DNA of 64,000 nt from an uncultured Prevotella sp. (GCA_947167845.1 CAMVJQ010000003.1:28850-92849), one strand, 5' to 3'. Numbered from the stretch's first letter, positions 35,667-45,167 are shown. Notes: generated by a model not told the origin, from the letters alone. Numbers and translations are program-made.

Positions 35667-36797
35667 TCAATATTCAAATGGCTGCGGAACGGGGTTGTCC
35701 GGGTCGTAGACGAAGCAGATGCATACACGGTTGTCGGCCGGGATGTCGAACGGCTGCACCTTGTCGCCCTTGGCGAACCTGCGGATGCGCCACTCCTGGA
35801 TGCCCTCGTCCTGCAGGTATTGCGACACCACCTGGGCTCGCTCTCTCGAGAGTCGCATGTTGATCTCCGGTGTGCCTGTCTCCTTGTCGGCATAGCCCGA
35901 CAGGCGGATGAATGCCCTGGGGTGTTCACGCAGGAATCTCAGCAGACTGGTCAACTTCGGTATCTGGCTGGAGCGGATGGTGCTCTGGTTGATGAGGAAG
36001 TAGATGTTCACGTTGAAGGAGATCTTCTCGATGGGCACGTCTATGAACACCGTGTCGGGTACGGTTACCAGTTGCGGCTGCAGTTCCTCGTAGATCTGCT
36101 CCGTCCGTCCATGGTCCTTGCCGATGGTGAACTTGATGCCTACCAGTGCGTTGAAGTGCCAGTCGCGGTTGTCCTTCTTGCCCAGTTTCGAGTTGAAGTG
36201 GTCGGGCAGCATGTTGGCATTCACCTCCGCTCCCAGGGCGATATTGTCGCTGATGCGGAAGTCGGCTCCCACGCCGGCTCTGACCACCGGGTTCCAGCGG
36301 TGCCCGTACCAGAGTTTCTGGAAGTCTATGCCGAAGCGCTTGTCGGCCTCTTCCGCGTCGTCATTGTTGAATGAGTAGGCCACGCCCAGTCCTGCGAAGG
36401 CATAGACGTTGGCAAATCTTTCGGGCTTCCACCCGCCGATGAGCGACGTCAGGTTCAGCATCGCGTCGAGTGAGGGCTGGATGAAGTTCCAACTGTATCT
36501 GGCCAGCGGGTAGGAATACTGGTTTCTGGCCTGCCAGCCGCTGACGGCGAGCCGGGTGGACAGGAAGTGGTTGTACTGGTATCCCACCGACAGTTGGAGG
36601 GCCGGTGAGATGAGATTGGTAAACTTTGCCTCGCCCACATCATAGGCAGCGCCGCCCTGGATGGTCGCAAACCAGTGCGGGACGAAGAAGTCTGTACCGT
36701 TCGAGAGGATGCGGCGCCCCTGGGTATAGTCCTCCTGTGCCTTGACGACACTACATATACCTAACAGCAGGCTCAGCAAAATAAGGGTTCTTCTCAT
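35667..36797 (-). CDS. OmpA-family outer-membrane protein
   Basis: A 376-residue protein starting at the ATG at 36797 (MRRTLILLSLLLGICSVVKAQ signal peptide; an ATG at 36809 is an alternative). The N-terminal half is a beta-barrel-like outer-membrane domain (SVGYQYNHFLSTRLAVSGWQ, FANVYAFAGLGVAYSF). The C-terminal domain is OmpA/MotB-like and binds peptidoglycan (FLINQSTIRSSQIPKLTSLL, LSGYADKETGTPEINMRLSRERAQ). It should link outer membrane and cell wall. It lies upstream of the collagen-like lipoprotein genes on the same strand. Confidence 0.9.
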   Translation of the reverse strand: MRRTLILLSLLLGICSVVKAQEDYTQGRRILSNGTDFFVPHWFATIQGGAAYDVGEAKFTNLISPALQLSVGYQYNHFLSTRLAVSGWQARNQYSYPLARYSWNFIQPSLDAMLNLTSLIGGWKPERFANVYAFAGLGVAYSFNNDDAEEADKRFGIDFQKLWYGHRWNPVVRAGVGADFRISDNIALGAEVNANMLPDHFNSKLGKKDNRDWHFNALVGIKFTIGKDHGRTEQIYEELQPQLVTVPDTVFIDVPIEKISFNVNIYFLINQSTIRSSQIPKLTSLLRFLREHPRAFIRLSGYADKETGTPEINMRLSRERAQVVSQYLQDEGIQEWRIRRFAKGDKVQPFDIPADNRVCICFVYDPDNPVPQPFEY

Positions 36798-36830
36798 GTG
36801 ATGATTCATTTGTTTTTATGTTTCCTTTGT

Positions 36831-36839
36831 GCAAAGATA
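36831..36839 (-). promoter_or_regulatory. -7 promoter box of the OmpA-type gene
   Basis: The minus strand reads TATCTTTGC, 34 bases upstream of the ATG at 36797. Confidence 0.6.
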
Positions 36840-37031
36840 CAAAAAAGAATTGATTCTGATGAAAAAAATCCTTTTTTTTTGCAAGAAAAAAGTCAAAAAA
36901 ACGTCTGTGCCCGCAAACAGAGCGACGGCAGTTTGCCACAGGCTGTTTCTGTCGGGCGTAACGGTTGCGTAAACGCAGTCTGCATCGCGTAATTTGTCTC
37001 AAATAAATTTGGTGTTTCGCCCGCTTATTTG

Positions 37032-37040
37032 TATCTTTGC
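37032..37040 (+). promoter_or_regulatory. -7 promoter box of ksgA, almost at the start codon
   Basis: TATCTTTGC ends only 4 bases before the ATG at 37045, so transcription would begin at or within a few bases of the start codon. Confidence 0.6.
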
Positions 37041-37044
37041 CCCC

Positions 37045-37875
37045 ATGAAACAAGTGAGACCCAAGAAGAATCTCGGTCAGCACTTCCTGATCGATCTCGG
37101 TATTGCCAAGCGTATTGCTGATACGGTCGACGAGCCGTTCGGCAGTCTTCCCGTGCTGGAGGTGGGGCCCGGCATGGGCGTGATGACACAGTATCTCGTC
37201 GAGAAACCCCGTCCGCTGAAGGTGGTCGAGATCGACCGCGAGTCGGTGGCCTATCTGAAGCAGACGTTGTTTCGGGAGGCTCGCACCCCCGCACCCCCGC
37301 ACCCCCGTACCCCCGCATCCCCGATCATCGAGGGCGACTTCCTCCGCATGGATCTCCATGAGGTGTTCGGCGGAGAGCAGTTTGTGCTCACGGGCAACTA
37401 TCCCTACGACATCTCCTCACAGATATTCTTCAAGATGCTCGACAACAAGGACCTTATACCCTGTTGTACGGGCATGATTCAGCGTGAGGTGGCCCTGCGG
37501 ATGGCTTCGCAGCCGGGCAACAAGCAGTATGGCATCCTCTCCGTGCTGATTCAGGCCTGGTACGACGTGGAGTATCTCTTCACCGTCGAACCAGGAGTTT
37601 TCAATCCGCCTCCCAAGGTGCAGAGCGCCGTCATCCGCATGACGCGTAATGACGTCACCGACCTCGGTTGCGACGAACTGCTCTTCCGTCGTGTCGTGAA
37701 GACTGTCTTCAACCAGCGCCGCAAGATGCTCCGCGTCTCCCTCCGCCAGATATTCAATGGTGACCATCCCGCCTCTCCCGGCTTCTTCGAAAGCCCGATG
37801 ATGACGCTCCGCCCCGAGCAACTCTCCATCCCCCAGTTCGTGGAACTGACCAATCTCGTGGCGGCGGAATTGTGA
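37045..37875 (+). CDS. rsmA (ksgA): 16S rRNA adenine dimethyltransferase with repeat-encoded insert
   Basis: A 276-residue KsgA/RsmA starting at 37045 (MKQVRPKKNLGQHFLID), which dimethylates two adjacent adenines near the 3' end of 16S rRNA. Visible motifs: NLGQHFL, SAM-binding VLEVGPGMGVMTQYL, acidic VVEIDRES, the catalytic NYPYDISS (NLPY-type) and the C-terminal FNQRRKMLRVSL. Between the acidic motif and IIEGDF lies a proline-rich insert, REARTPAPPHPRTPASP, encoded by GCACCCCC units; it replaces a variable loop. The in-frame upstream extension to 36994 would start before the promoter. Confidence 0.94.
   Translation: MKQVRPKKNLGQHFLIDLGIAKRIADTVDEPFGSLPVLEVGPGMGVMTQYLVEKPRPLKVVEIDRESVAYLKQTLFREARTPAPPHPRTPASPIIEGDFLRMDLHEVFGGEQFVLTGNYPYDISSQIFFKMLDNKDLIPCCTGMIQREVALRMASQPGNKQYGILSVLIQAWYDVEYLFTVEPGVFNPPPKVQSAVIRMTRNDVTDLGCDELLFRRVVKTVFNQRRKMLRVSLRQIFNGDHPASPGFFESPMMTLRPEQLSIPQFVELTNLVAAEL
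37282..37323. repeat. GCACCCCC repeat inside ksgA, copy 4
   Basis: Five units of roughly GCACCCCC encode the proline-rich loop TPAPPHPRTPASP. The insertion keeps frame. Confidence 0.85.
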
Positions 37876-37881
37876 GCACGC

Positions 37882-37944
37882 ATAACACAGGGACGGCTCT
37901 TTTGTTAGTGCATTCCGCTAACAAAAGAGCCGTCCCTGTGTTAT
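37882..37944. repeat. Perfect 27-bp REP-like palindrome between convergent genes
   Basis: ATAACACAGGGACGGCTCTT plus TTGTTAG is followed after 9 bases by its exact reverse complement. It lies between the stops of ksgA and the subtilase gene and can serve as a two-way transcript end. The GGGACGGCTCT arm matches the palindrome at 29384. Confidence 0.85.
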
Positions 37945-37947
37945 GAG

Positions 37948-40341
37948 TTATCGGCGGATGAGTGTCGAGCCGAGTTTGCCGAGTTGTAGGGCATAGACAC
38001 CCTTCTGCAAGCCTGACAGACTGATAGCGCCGCTCTGTACGGTGGTCTCGCTCACGAGCACGCCCTGCAGGTTGTAGAGCGATGCCGGCGTTCCGTCCGC
38101 AGCACCGTCGGCCCATAGCAGGTCGCCCTCCACACGGAAGGTGATGCCTTCGGGCTGGTTCTTGCTCAGCCCCTTGATGGCGGTGTCGATTCCGAGCACG
38201 TAGAGCAGGCCCTTGTAGGCATTGATCTTTCCTGCACCGAAGCGCTCCGGCTTGGCCTTGGTGTACTCATCGGTGTCGCAACTGTGATTGATGATGTCCT
38301 TGATGTCCTTACAGGTGAGCCGCTTGTTGGGATCCTTGTCCATCGCTGCCTGCATCCAGAGGGCCACGATGCCTGCAGCCGCCGGTGTGGCCATCGAGGT
38401 GCCGCTGGCGCAGCCCCAGTCATAATAGCGCTCCCTTGTCTGTCCTTCAAACTGGTTGGTAAAGCCCTTTTCGCCGTATACTGAATACTGCTGGCTTTCA
38501 TCCTTCACGAAACTGTTCAGGGCCGAATACACCACTGCGCCTGGTGTACAGGCCTGAGGGTGCTGATGCCCGGCGCGGTCGGTGCCCCAACTTGAGAAAT
38601 AGGCGATGTCGTTCAGAGGAAAATACGGGTCGGTTTCTGCTTCCTTATTGACTATCTTCTTCACGTTGTTGGCATTCCATGCGCCTACAGATACACACTC
38701 GCCCGAGGTGTTCCAGTCGCCCATACTCACTTCGTTTGTGCCCGTTTCGTAGATGCCTCTATTCAGGTATTCCATGCCGTCCATCCACGATACCACCTCA
38801 GTGTCTTCCTCTGGGATGACGTGCAAGGTCAGTATGTAGAGCGGTCTTTTTCTCGGGTCGTTCTTGTCAATCACCATCTGGGTTGCCCCCTCCAATTGCA
38901 AGAAGGTGTACTTGAAGGTCTTGTCGCTCTCCGCGCTCTCCAGTGCCGTTCCCTGACTGGTAGTGAAGGCTCCAAATGCGTAGGAGATGTAGTTCGATAG
39001 TTTATCCAGCACGGGCAGCCATTTCTGGTCGATGGTGTTCAGGCTGGCCTTTACCCTCGGATTCTGTCCTTTGGGGTCGATGAATAATGGTATGGTGTCG
39101 ACCGTCAGGCTACCCGTGTTCAGCGTGTAGGGTATGCTGTATATCTCCTCGCCAGTGCTTACTTCCATGATGCCTACCCTTACCTTCAGCGGCTTCACGG
39201 TCTTGAAGTGGTAGAAACCCCTGAGTTCCCCTGTTTTTGGATTGATGGCCAGATTCAGCGAGTCGCCGGCCTTGATGGTCCTGTTGATGTAGATGTTGTC
39301 ACTACCCTCGTTGCTGGCGCAGAGCATTATCACGTTGCCTTCCTTGCAGAATTCTCCCACGAGTTGTGCCCCGGGGCTTGTGCCGTTATGCCAGCCATAG
39401 TGGCTGTTCTGGCTCCAACTTACCACGAGCGGTTTGTTTTGTTTCTTGGCATAATCTGCCATATAGGCGAGATAATAACTAGTATATACGAATTCGCCGT
39501 TAGGTATTGTTTCCAATTGCTTCTCAATGCTTGGGTCCATCTGCTCTTCGCAGAGTATCAGTTCGGCTTCGGGAGCCATGCCGCCCAGGGGCTTGCCCGC
39601 CAGACCCTTTAGGTCTTCTATCCTTCTGCCCGCAGCGATGGCGGCGCAGTGCGTGCCGTGCGAGTCGTCTGTTTCCGATTTCACCTTGGTGGTGTCGAGT
39701 ATCACCTTCGGGTCGCTCACGATGCCGGGACCGAGTTCAAGGGGAAGGATCTGGCCGGTCTTTCTGTCCAGGGCTTCTACCGTGACCTTCTCTGAAGGCA
39801 GTTTCAGGTTGCCGCCCATATATGCGGCCTTGATGCGCAGGTTGTTGTCTTTGTCCTTAAACGCGGGGTGGGTGAAGTCGAAGCCTTGGTCTATCAGTCC
39901 GATAATCACGCCCTTTCCCGTATAGGCCTGCGGCAGCCCGGCTCCCGTACCGGTCTGCACCTCTTCGGCCTGCGTCACCTTGCGGGTGATGTCGGTCTTG
40001 TTCTCTGCCTTCTGGCCCACGTCGATGAGCAGCACGCCCTCGGTCTGGGCCATCGCGTCGAGTTGGTCGGCAGGGATGGTTACAATCAGGTTGCGCCCGA
40101 AGACGTTCTTCACGTCTGCACCCAGTGCCTTCAGTTTCTCGCCTACGGTAAGCGGGCTGGCTGCCGCCTTGCAGGTCACCACGAAGGGGCCTGCCTGGGG
40201 CACCTCTTGCCCGGCGGCGCGCGTCCTGGCCACCTTTTTTTGATACTGGCTCTTATAGGCACCTGCCTGAGCCGAGAACTCACCCTGAGCATGAGCCGAT
40301 ATGGCTGCCAGCAGGGCGCATGAAAGTAGTAGTTTTCTCAT
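37948..40341 (-). CDS. Secreted S8 subtilisin-like protease with T9SS-type C-terminus
   Basis: A 797-residue protease from the ATG at 40341 (MRKLLLSCALLAAISAHAQG signal peptide). A propeptide (about 40-120) precedes the S8 domain with Asp in IIGLIDQGFDFTHP, His in DDSHGTHCAAIAAG and Ser in GCASGTSMATPAAAG. A long insert lies between His and Ser blocks. The last 70 residues (YNLQGVLVSETTVQSGAISL, GLQKGVYALQLG) match a type IX secretion sorting domain, so it is probably exported across the outer membrane by the T9SS. It is convergent with ksgA across a palindrome. Confidence 0.9.
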   Translation of the reverse strand: MRKLLLSCALLAAISAHAQGEFSAQAGAYKSQYQKKVARTRAAGQEVPQAGPFVVTCKAAASPLTVGEKLKALGADVKNVFGRNLIVTIPADQLDAMAQTEGVLLIDVGQKAENKTDITRKVTQAEEVQTGTGAGLPQAYTGKGVIIGLIDQGFDFTHPAFKDKDNNLRIKAAYMGGNLKLPSEKVTVEALDRKTGQILPLELGPGIVSDPKVILDTTKVKSETDDSHGTHCAAIAAGRRIEDLKGLAGKPLGGMAPEAELILCEEQMDPSIEKQLETIPNGEFVYTSYYLAYMADYAKKQNKPLVVSWSQNSHYGWHNGTSPGAQLVGEFCKEGNVIMLCASNEGSDNIYINRTIKAGDSLNLAINPKTGELRGFYHFKTVKPLKVRVGIMEVSTGEEIYSIPYTLNTGSLTVDTIPLFIDPKGQNPRVKASLNTIDQKWLPVLDKLSNYISYAFGAFTTSQGTALESAESDKTFKYTFLQLEGATQMVIDKNDPRKRPLYILTLHVIPEEDTEVVSWMDGMEYLNRGIYETGTNEVSMGDWNTSGECVSVGAWNANNVKKIVNKEAETDPYFPLNDIAYFSSWGTDRAGHQHPQACTPGAVVYSALNSFVKDESQQYSVYGEKGFTNQFEGQTRERYYDWGCASGTSMATPAAAGIVALWMQAAMDKDPNKRLTCKDIKDIINHSCDTDEYTKAKPERFGAGKINAYKGLLYVLGIDTAIKGLSKNQPEGITFRVEGDLLWADGAADGTPASLYNLQGVLVSETTVQSGAISLSGLQKGVYALQLGKLGSTLIRR

Positions 40342-40396
40342 AATCAAAAATAGTTTCTTGCGTATTATATTATATATGTGATTAAACCTTCTGTAG

Positions 40397-42541
40397 TCAC
40401 TCCCGCTCCTTCACCAGATAGGCCATGCCTGTCTTCGTCCGGTTGCTCTCGAACTTGTATTCGGGACGGCTCAGGAAGCGGCCTATCTTCTCGAAGGTGC
40501 CTTCATCCTCCTGGTAGGCGCCTCGGAAGGCCTGTTTCAGACGGGCGGAGATCTCCGGGATCGACAGCCATTGCCCTTCCTCGCCCGCCAAGGGCTTCTC
40601 ATAGACGGAGAGCAGCATCTCGCCCAGGCCGCTGAGTCGCTGGTAGCGCAGGTTGTGCTGCATCAGTTCGTGCTCCTCGTCCTTTGTCAGATAGTAGCGC
40701 TCGCGCTGTTGCTCCACTTCGTATTTCAACTGGGCGTAGAGTTGCCCGTATTCGATGGGTGTCCTGAAGTCGATGTTGCCGTCGACCGTCACGCAGATGA
40801 ACCGTCGCGAGCCCGTCGGGTCCACCAGCGGCATCGTCTCGTTGGTGGTGCCGATGAACGAGGCGTAGCGGCGGTGCGAACTGTAGGCCTTGCCGTAGGG
40901 CGGGCGGTATTTCAGGTCGGCCGTCGAGACGAGATATTTCAGTACGATCTGCTGGCGCTGGGTGATCTTGTCGAACTCGTCGAGGTTGATGAGCGCAAAC
41001 GAGGTCAGGCCGAGGTTCAGGTCGCTCTCGTTCTTGAAGTTGATGCGGTCGTTGTAGTACTCCCGCTGTTCCCTGGGCAGCAGGATGCGGCAGAAGGATG
41101 ACTTGCCGCAGCCCTGGCGGCCTATCAGCAGCGGCACGAGCGCGTTGCCCGTCAACTGTCCCTTCCCCTTCCACATCGCCACCATCGAGCGCATCCATAT
41201 ATGAAATAGGTGTGGCCAGGCCTCGTAGTCAGTCTCGATGCGGCGGGCCAGGGGCTCCACGCGGTCGTGCCCGTCCCACTTCGGCAGGTGCTCCAGGAAG
41301 TCGTCCATCGGGTCGTAGGGCGTGATGTCGTTGGAGTTGACGTAGCGGCGTATGTCCTTGTCCCAGCACTTGATGCCCTGCGACATGGCCCGCATCGTGA
41401 TCGAGTTGCGGGCCTCCTCGGTCAGGTCCTGGTAGGAGAAGCCGAGGCCTGTCCGCATCCTGTATTCCGCCACGCCCCGCATCACGTTCTTGCGCAGTTC
41501 ATAGTTGGTGTTGAGAAAGATGTCTATCTTCATCGCCAGCAGCGTCTCCGGCGGGATGTTCTTCAGCGGCTTCACGATGTTCATCCGCTTGCGGTACTGC
41601 CGTTCGTGCTCGTCGCGGTAGGCGTTCTCAAAGGTCTTGCGCACCACGTCGGGCTGCTTGCCGAGCGTGAGGCTGAAGAGCGTCTGCCGCTGGGCGAAGG
41701 CCATGTCGAGTCCTGTCTGCTGACAGTAGCCGGCCAGCCGGGTCAGGATCAGCGAGATGCGTTCTTCCTCGTCGGTGATGCCCTCCACGTCGTCATAGGC
41801 TTTGGAGAGATTATACTGGTAGATGAGCAGCATCGACTGATAGCGGCTGCGACCAGGCACGATCTCGTTGGGCATGTCCGACTTCGGCTTCAGCGGCTTC
41901 AGGGCCTGTGCCAGTTCCGAACTGTCTGTATAGAAAGGTACGGCCGTGGGATTGTAGACGAGGTCTGCATCGCAACTGACGTAGCAGGTGCGCTCCAGGC
42001 GGGGCTCCAGTTTGTCGATGGTCACGCCGAGTTGGGCGTTATAGGCCAGACGGGCCTTCTCGTAGAGGTTCAGGTGGAAGCGGCGGATGTCCTCTTCCTC
42101 GCTGGGCAGTCCGCCGTCGAACAGTTCTCCACGGCATACGATCTTCACGCTCAGCCCGCTGGCACCCACAAAGGCCAGCAGCGTCTGGGGCATCAGCCCG
42201 GCTCCCTGGCGGATGGCCACGGCCTCGTCGTAACTGGTCAGGTTGTTCACTTCGAGCACGACGAGGCCTGTATAGCCCTTGATGACGCGCTGCTTCCTGC
42301 GGTTCTCCATCTCCGAGGCGAAGCAGACGCGCGGAATCTTATTGGTGAAGTTCTCGGCTCCGCTCATACTGCCGTCAGACTGACGGGTGAGGGTGAAGGC
42401 GGTATAGAGGTACCTCACTTGTTGCACGGCCTCCCGATGCTCGCACGCCTGGATGCTGCGGACGACCTCAGTGAACTCTGCGCTTCGGAGTGTCTCCGTG
42501 TTACGATAGTTCTTGACGATGGTTACTTTCGATGCTGTCAT
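40397..42541 (-). CDS. VirE-like P-loop protein with BT4734-type N-terminus
   Basis: A 714-residue protein of a common Bacteroidota family. The N-terminal part (about 1-230) fits the BT4734/primase-like domain. The C-terminal half is a VirE/DUF3874-type P-loop NTPase with Walker A GRQGCGKSSFCR, Walker B-like ALINLDEFDKITQ and FIGTTNETMPLVDPTGSRRF, typical of superfamily 3 helicase-like proteins from phage and plasmid replication modules. It may be a domesticated or residual mobile-element replication protein. A -7 box (minus TACCTTTGC, 42572-42580) lies about 30 bases upstream of its start. A palindromic 22-bp array separates it from the divergent DUF6078-type gene. Confidence 0.82.
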   Translation of the reverse strand: MTASKVTIVKNYRNTETLRSAEFTEVVRSIQACEHREAVQQVRYLYTAFTLTRQSDGSMSGAENFTNKIPRVCFASEMENRRKQRVIKGYTGLVVLEVNNLTSYDEAVAIRQGAGLMPQTLLAFVGASGLSVKIVCRGELFDGGLPSEEEDIRRFHLNLYEKARLAYNAQLGVTIDKLEPRLERTCYVSCDADLVYNPTAVPFYTDSSELAQALKPLKPKSDMPNEIVPGRSRYQSMLLIYQYNLSKAYDDVEGITDEEERISLILTRLAGYCQQTGLDMAFAQRQTLFSLTLGKQPDVVRKTFENAYRDEHERQYRKRMNIVKPLKNIPPETLLAMKIDIFLNTNYELRKNVMRGVAEYRMRTGLGFSYQDLTEEARNSITMRAMSQGIKCWDKDIRRYVNSNDITPYDPMDDFLEHLPKWDGHDRVEPLARRIETDYEAWPHLFHIWMRSMVAMWKGKGQLTGNALVPLLIGRQGCGKSSFCRILLPREQREYYNDRINFKNESDLNLGLTSFALINLDEFDKITQRQQIVLKYLVSTADLKYRPPYGKAYSSHRRYASFIGTTNETMPLVDPTGSRRFICVTVDGNIDFRTPIEYGQLYAQLKYEVEQQRERYYLTKDEEHELMQHNLRYQRLSGLGEMLLSVYEKPLAGEEGQWLSIPEISARLKQAFRGAYQEDEGTFEKIGRFLSRPEYKFESNRTKTGMAYLVKERE

Positions 42542-42787
42542 ATTGCTGTTGTTTTCTGTTTATCTGGGAGTGCAAAGGTAATAATTTGTTTTTGATTTCC
42601 TCACAATTTTTTCTTAATTTTGCTAAAAACATACATCTTTTCTTGTAATACTCTGTATTTCAGAATGATAAAGGGTGTATGTTTGTTGATTTTAAAATGG
42701 CAAACCTACACCAGAGTCCCTTTTCGTGCCGAAAATCACTGTCAGTGTCATCCGTCAGGATATTGTTTCGGAGTCGTTTTCACATTA

Positions 42788-42847
42788 GAAACATTTTGTT
42801 TCCACCTGAGAAACAAAGTGTTTCCGCCTATGAAACAAAATGTTTCC
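42788..42847. repeat. 22-bp array of three GAAAC...GTTTCC palindromes
   Basis: GAAACATTTTGTTTCC, GAAACAAAGTGTTTCC and GAAACAAAATGTTTCC start at 42788, 42810 and 42832, spaced exactly 22 bp apart with 6-bp spacers. Each is an inverted repeat, so this looks like three in-phase dimer binding sites in the divergent gap 42542-43112. The rest of the gap contains promoter boxes only. Confidence 0.85.
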
Positions 42848-43051
42848 AATCCTTATGTTATTACGAAACAGCCTTATTATCAGATAGATAGCACTGATTT
42901 TCTCTCATCTTATGCTCAGATTTATGCTTTTGGTGTAGGTTCTCAGTACAGAATATGGCAAACATACATCACTTAACATTTTATGATTCAGTATGTTATA
43001 TGCGATGATGTATGTTTTGGCCTCTTTTTGACATTTTTTGTTGGAGATTTT

Positions 43052-43083
43052 TTTGTAGTATCACAAATTATCACTATCTTTGC
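43052..43083 (+). promoter_or_regulatory. Promoter of the DUF6078-type gene
   Basis: TTTG (43052-43055), 19 bp spacer and TATCTTTGC (43075-43083) fit the Bacteroidota promoter; the ATG follows at 43113. Confidence 0.7.
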
Positions 43084-43112
43084 GCCCAGAAACCAAGAAA
43101 CTATCGTGAATT

Positions 43113-43571
43113 ATGCCAGAACAGAATATGTCCATCGCTAAGAGAGACCAACTTTTCAGGGAGAAGGCAGCCAGTTACACCGTCTGCTTCAACGAGTCGT
43201 GTGCCCGTCGCGAGACCTGTCTCCGCTGGATCCTGCGCGAGTACATCCCTGGTGACACTTTGGTGTCGCCGTGCGTCAACCCCCGTAATGCCGAGGTCGC
43301 GTCGGGGCGTTGTCCGCTGTATCGTGATTCGCAGCCGCGCCGCATGCCCTATGGCATCCTGTCAGTCTACCACGACATGCCGGGCCGTATGGAGCGCAGC
43401 ATCAAGAACCGCCTGATTAGCCAGTATTCCCGGAAGCGCTACTACGAGTACCACAACGGCACCCGTCCGCTGACGCCCGAGGTAGAGCAGTATGTCCGCC
43501 AGGTCATCCGGGCTAATGGCTGGACTGAGGAGCCCCGCTTCATGGGCTATGTCGAGGGGTATGTGTGGTAG
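43113..43571 (+). CDS. DUF6078-like cysteine-containing protein
   Basis: A 152-residue basic protein found widely in Bacteroidota (family name DUF6078 from memory). It holds conserved-looking cysteines in CFNESCARRETCLRWILR and GRCPLYR, which could bind a metal, and an arginine-rich middle. ATGs at 43113 and 43128 are both possible. It has its own promoter and a terminator just after the stop. Divergent to the VirE-like gene; relatives often occur near such genes, so a shared mobile-element past is possible. Function unknown. Confidence 0.7.
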   Translation: MPEQNMSIAKRDQLFREKAASYTVCFNESCARRETCLRWILREYIPGDTLVSPCVNPRNAEVASGRCPLYRDSQPRRMPYGILSVYHDMPGRMERSIKNRLISQYSRKRYYEYHNGTRPLTPEVEQYVRQVIRANGWTEEPRFMGYVEGYVW

Positions 43572-43597
43572 AGGCCGGGCCTGCGGCCTTTTTTTTA
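43571..43597 (+). terminator. Intrinsic terminator after the DUF6078-type gene
   Basis: AGGCC and GGCCT enclose a short loop and are followed by a run of eight T residues; the stop codon overlaps the stem. Confidence 0.85.
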
Positions 43598-43625
43598 GGG
43601 CTGAAGGGGATGGGAGGCTCAGTGA

Positions 43626-45167
43626 TTAGGCAATTCTCCAGTCGTCGATGCGGCGGGTCTTTGATGAGAAATTGACACCTATCTTATATTTTATGCGGCT
43701 GTCATTTGCAAAAGGCTTTGCGTATTGCTTGTCTTCTATCTGCTGAAGTGCCTCATCAGCACTCTTGTCAAGTTTGAATTCTATGATGTAGATGTAGTCC
43801 TCTGTCTTGACAATCATGTCCATTCGCCCGTCTGCCGTATGACGTTCAACTTCTGTGTAGAAGCCCATCATCTTGAAGACAACATAGACGACATTCTGGA
43901 AATACAGTTCTTCGTCACCTACAATCTGATAGTCGCCGCTGGCAAAGAGCGCTTCAAGGCGTTGCATGAACCGCTCTGCTTGTCCGGCTCTGACATCCTT
44001 TACGAAATTTGCGATGTACAACTGCCCCTGATTTGACTTTAGTGGCGTATAATATGGTATGAGGAAGCGTGTAAAGCCACGCTCAACCTCTTCGTTGGGA
44101 AATCCGAGCCTGTACATCTGAAACTCCTTGTCATATCCCTTTATGGTCAGGTAACCGCTCTGGTAAATCAGAGGGATAGGATTCTGGTCGATTGTGTCGA
44201 TGTTGCCTAGCGTATCAGCCGTAGTCTGTTCTCTATCCAGATTGTCAAGCGGATAATTGCTCTGTCTGAGCAATTCTATGAGATAGGAGGGCGTCCCAGT
44301 CTCAAACCAGTAGTCTCTGAAGGTCCTGCTGTCGAGTGCCCGGAGGAGACTGTATGGATTATACATTCCTGGCGATTCCTCCTCAAAGTGATAGCCATCG
44401 TAGTTCCTCTTCAATAACTCGTAACACTCTTCCTTGCTGATAGCCTGCTGCGTGGCCATCTCGCCGACCTCATCGTCCAGATTATCCCTGATCTCCTGCT
44501 CCGTGATGCCGCAGATCTCCGCATAGCGTTTGTCGAGGGATATGTCTGTCAGATTGTTCAAGTCGCTGAACACACTGACTTTCGAGAACTTTGTGACACC
44601 TGTGAAGAAGGCCAGACGGATGCAGGCTCCCATTGACTTCTCTACTCCATAGAAGGCTTTCAGTGTGGCACGATAGTCTTCCTGCAGGACTTTGTTGCCG
44701 ATGGCCTGCAACAGGGGCTTGTCGTATTCGTCCACAAGAATTACCACCTGCTGGCCTGTCTGTTGATAGGCCCGTTGGATGATGCCTTTAAACCTTTCCG
44801 ACAGTGTGTTCTCGCTTTCCTTCGCTCCATAGGTCTCTTCCCATCGGCTCAGTTGGCCGCCAAGAATAGCGTCCAATGCTTCTGGTGTGGTGTATTTCTC
44901 AGCGTTCAAGTCCAGATGCAGCACGGGGCGTTTCTGCCATTCTTGCTCTAATCGGCTCAGGGCGAGGCCGTCAAACAAATCCCGTTTGCCAAGAAAATAT
45001 GCTTCAAGTGTAGAAATGAGCAGACTCTTGCCAAATCGGCGGGGGCGGCTCAGAAAATAATATTGTCCATCCTGCACCAGTTTGTAGACGAGTGCCGTTT
45101 TGTCGACATAGAGAAATCCGTTTTTGCGGATGTTCTCGAAGTTCTGCATGCCTAAAGGATATTTCAT
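43626..45167 (-). CDS. AAA-ATPase-like protein with PD-(D/E)XK nuclease domain
   Basis: A 513-residue protein of the AAA-ATPase-like (PF09820)/DUF1703 nuclease family, abundant in gut Bacteroidota. MKYPLGMQNFENIRKNGFLYVDKT is the family start; Walker A is RPRRFGKSLL, Walker B VVILVDEYDKPL. The C-terminal PD-(D/E)XK core is visible as RMDMIVKTEDYIYIIEFKLD, followed by QIEDKQYAKPF. Suspected to be mobile or defence-related, without established function. Its position at the edge of the restriction locus fits a defence island. Confidence 0.88.
   Translation of the reverse strand: MKYPLGMQNFENIRKNGFLYVDKTALVYKLVQDGQYYFLSRPRRFGKSLLISTLEAYFLGKRDLFDGLALSRLEQEWQKRPVLHLDLNAEKYTTPEALDAILGGQLSRWEETYGAKESENTLSERFKGIIQRAYQQTGQQVVILVDEYDKPLLQAIGNKVLQEDYRATLKAFYGVEKSMGACIRLAFFTGVTKFSKVSVFSDLNNLTDISLDKRYAEICGITEQEIRDNLDDEVGEMATQQAISKEECYELLKRNYDGYHFEEESPGMYNPYSLLRALDSRTFRDYWFETGTPSYLIELLRQSNYPLDNLDREQTTADTLGNIDTIDQNPIPLIYQSGYLTIKGYDKEFQMYRLGFPNEEVERGFTRFLIPYYTPLKSNQGQLYIANFVKDVRAGQAERFMQRLEALFASGDYQIVGDEELYFQNVVYVVFKMMGFYTEVERHTADGRMDMIVKTEDYIYIIEFKLDKSADEALQQIEDKQYAKPFANDSRIKYKIGVNFSSKTRRIDDWRIA

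Noticed and set aside
41210-42595. 461-codon frame opposite the VirE-like gene
   Set aside because: Antisense shadow; the minus-strand protein has Walker motifs and normal family length.
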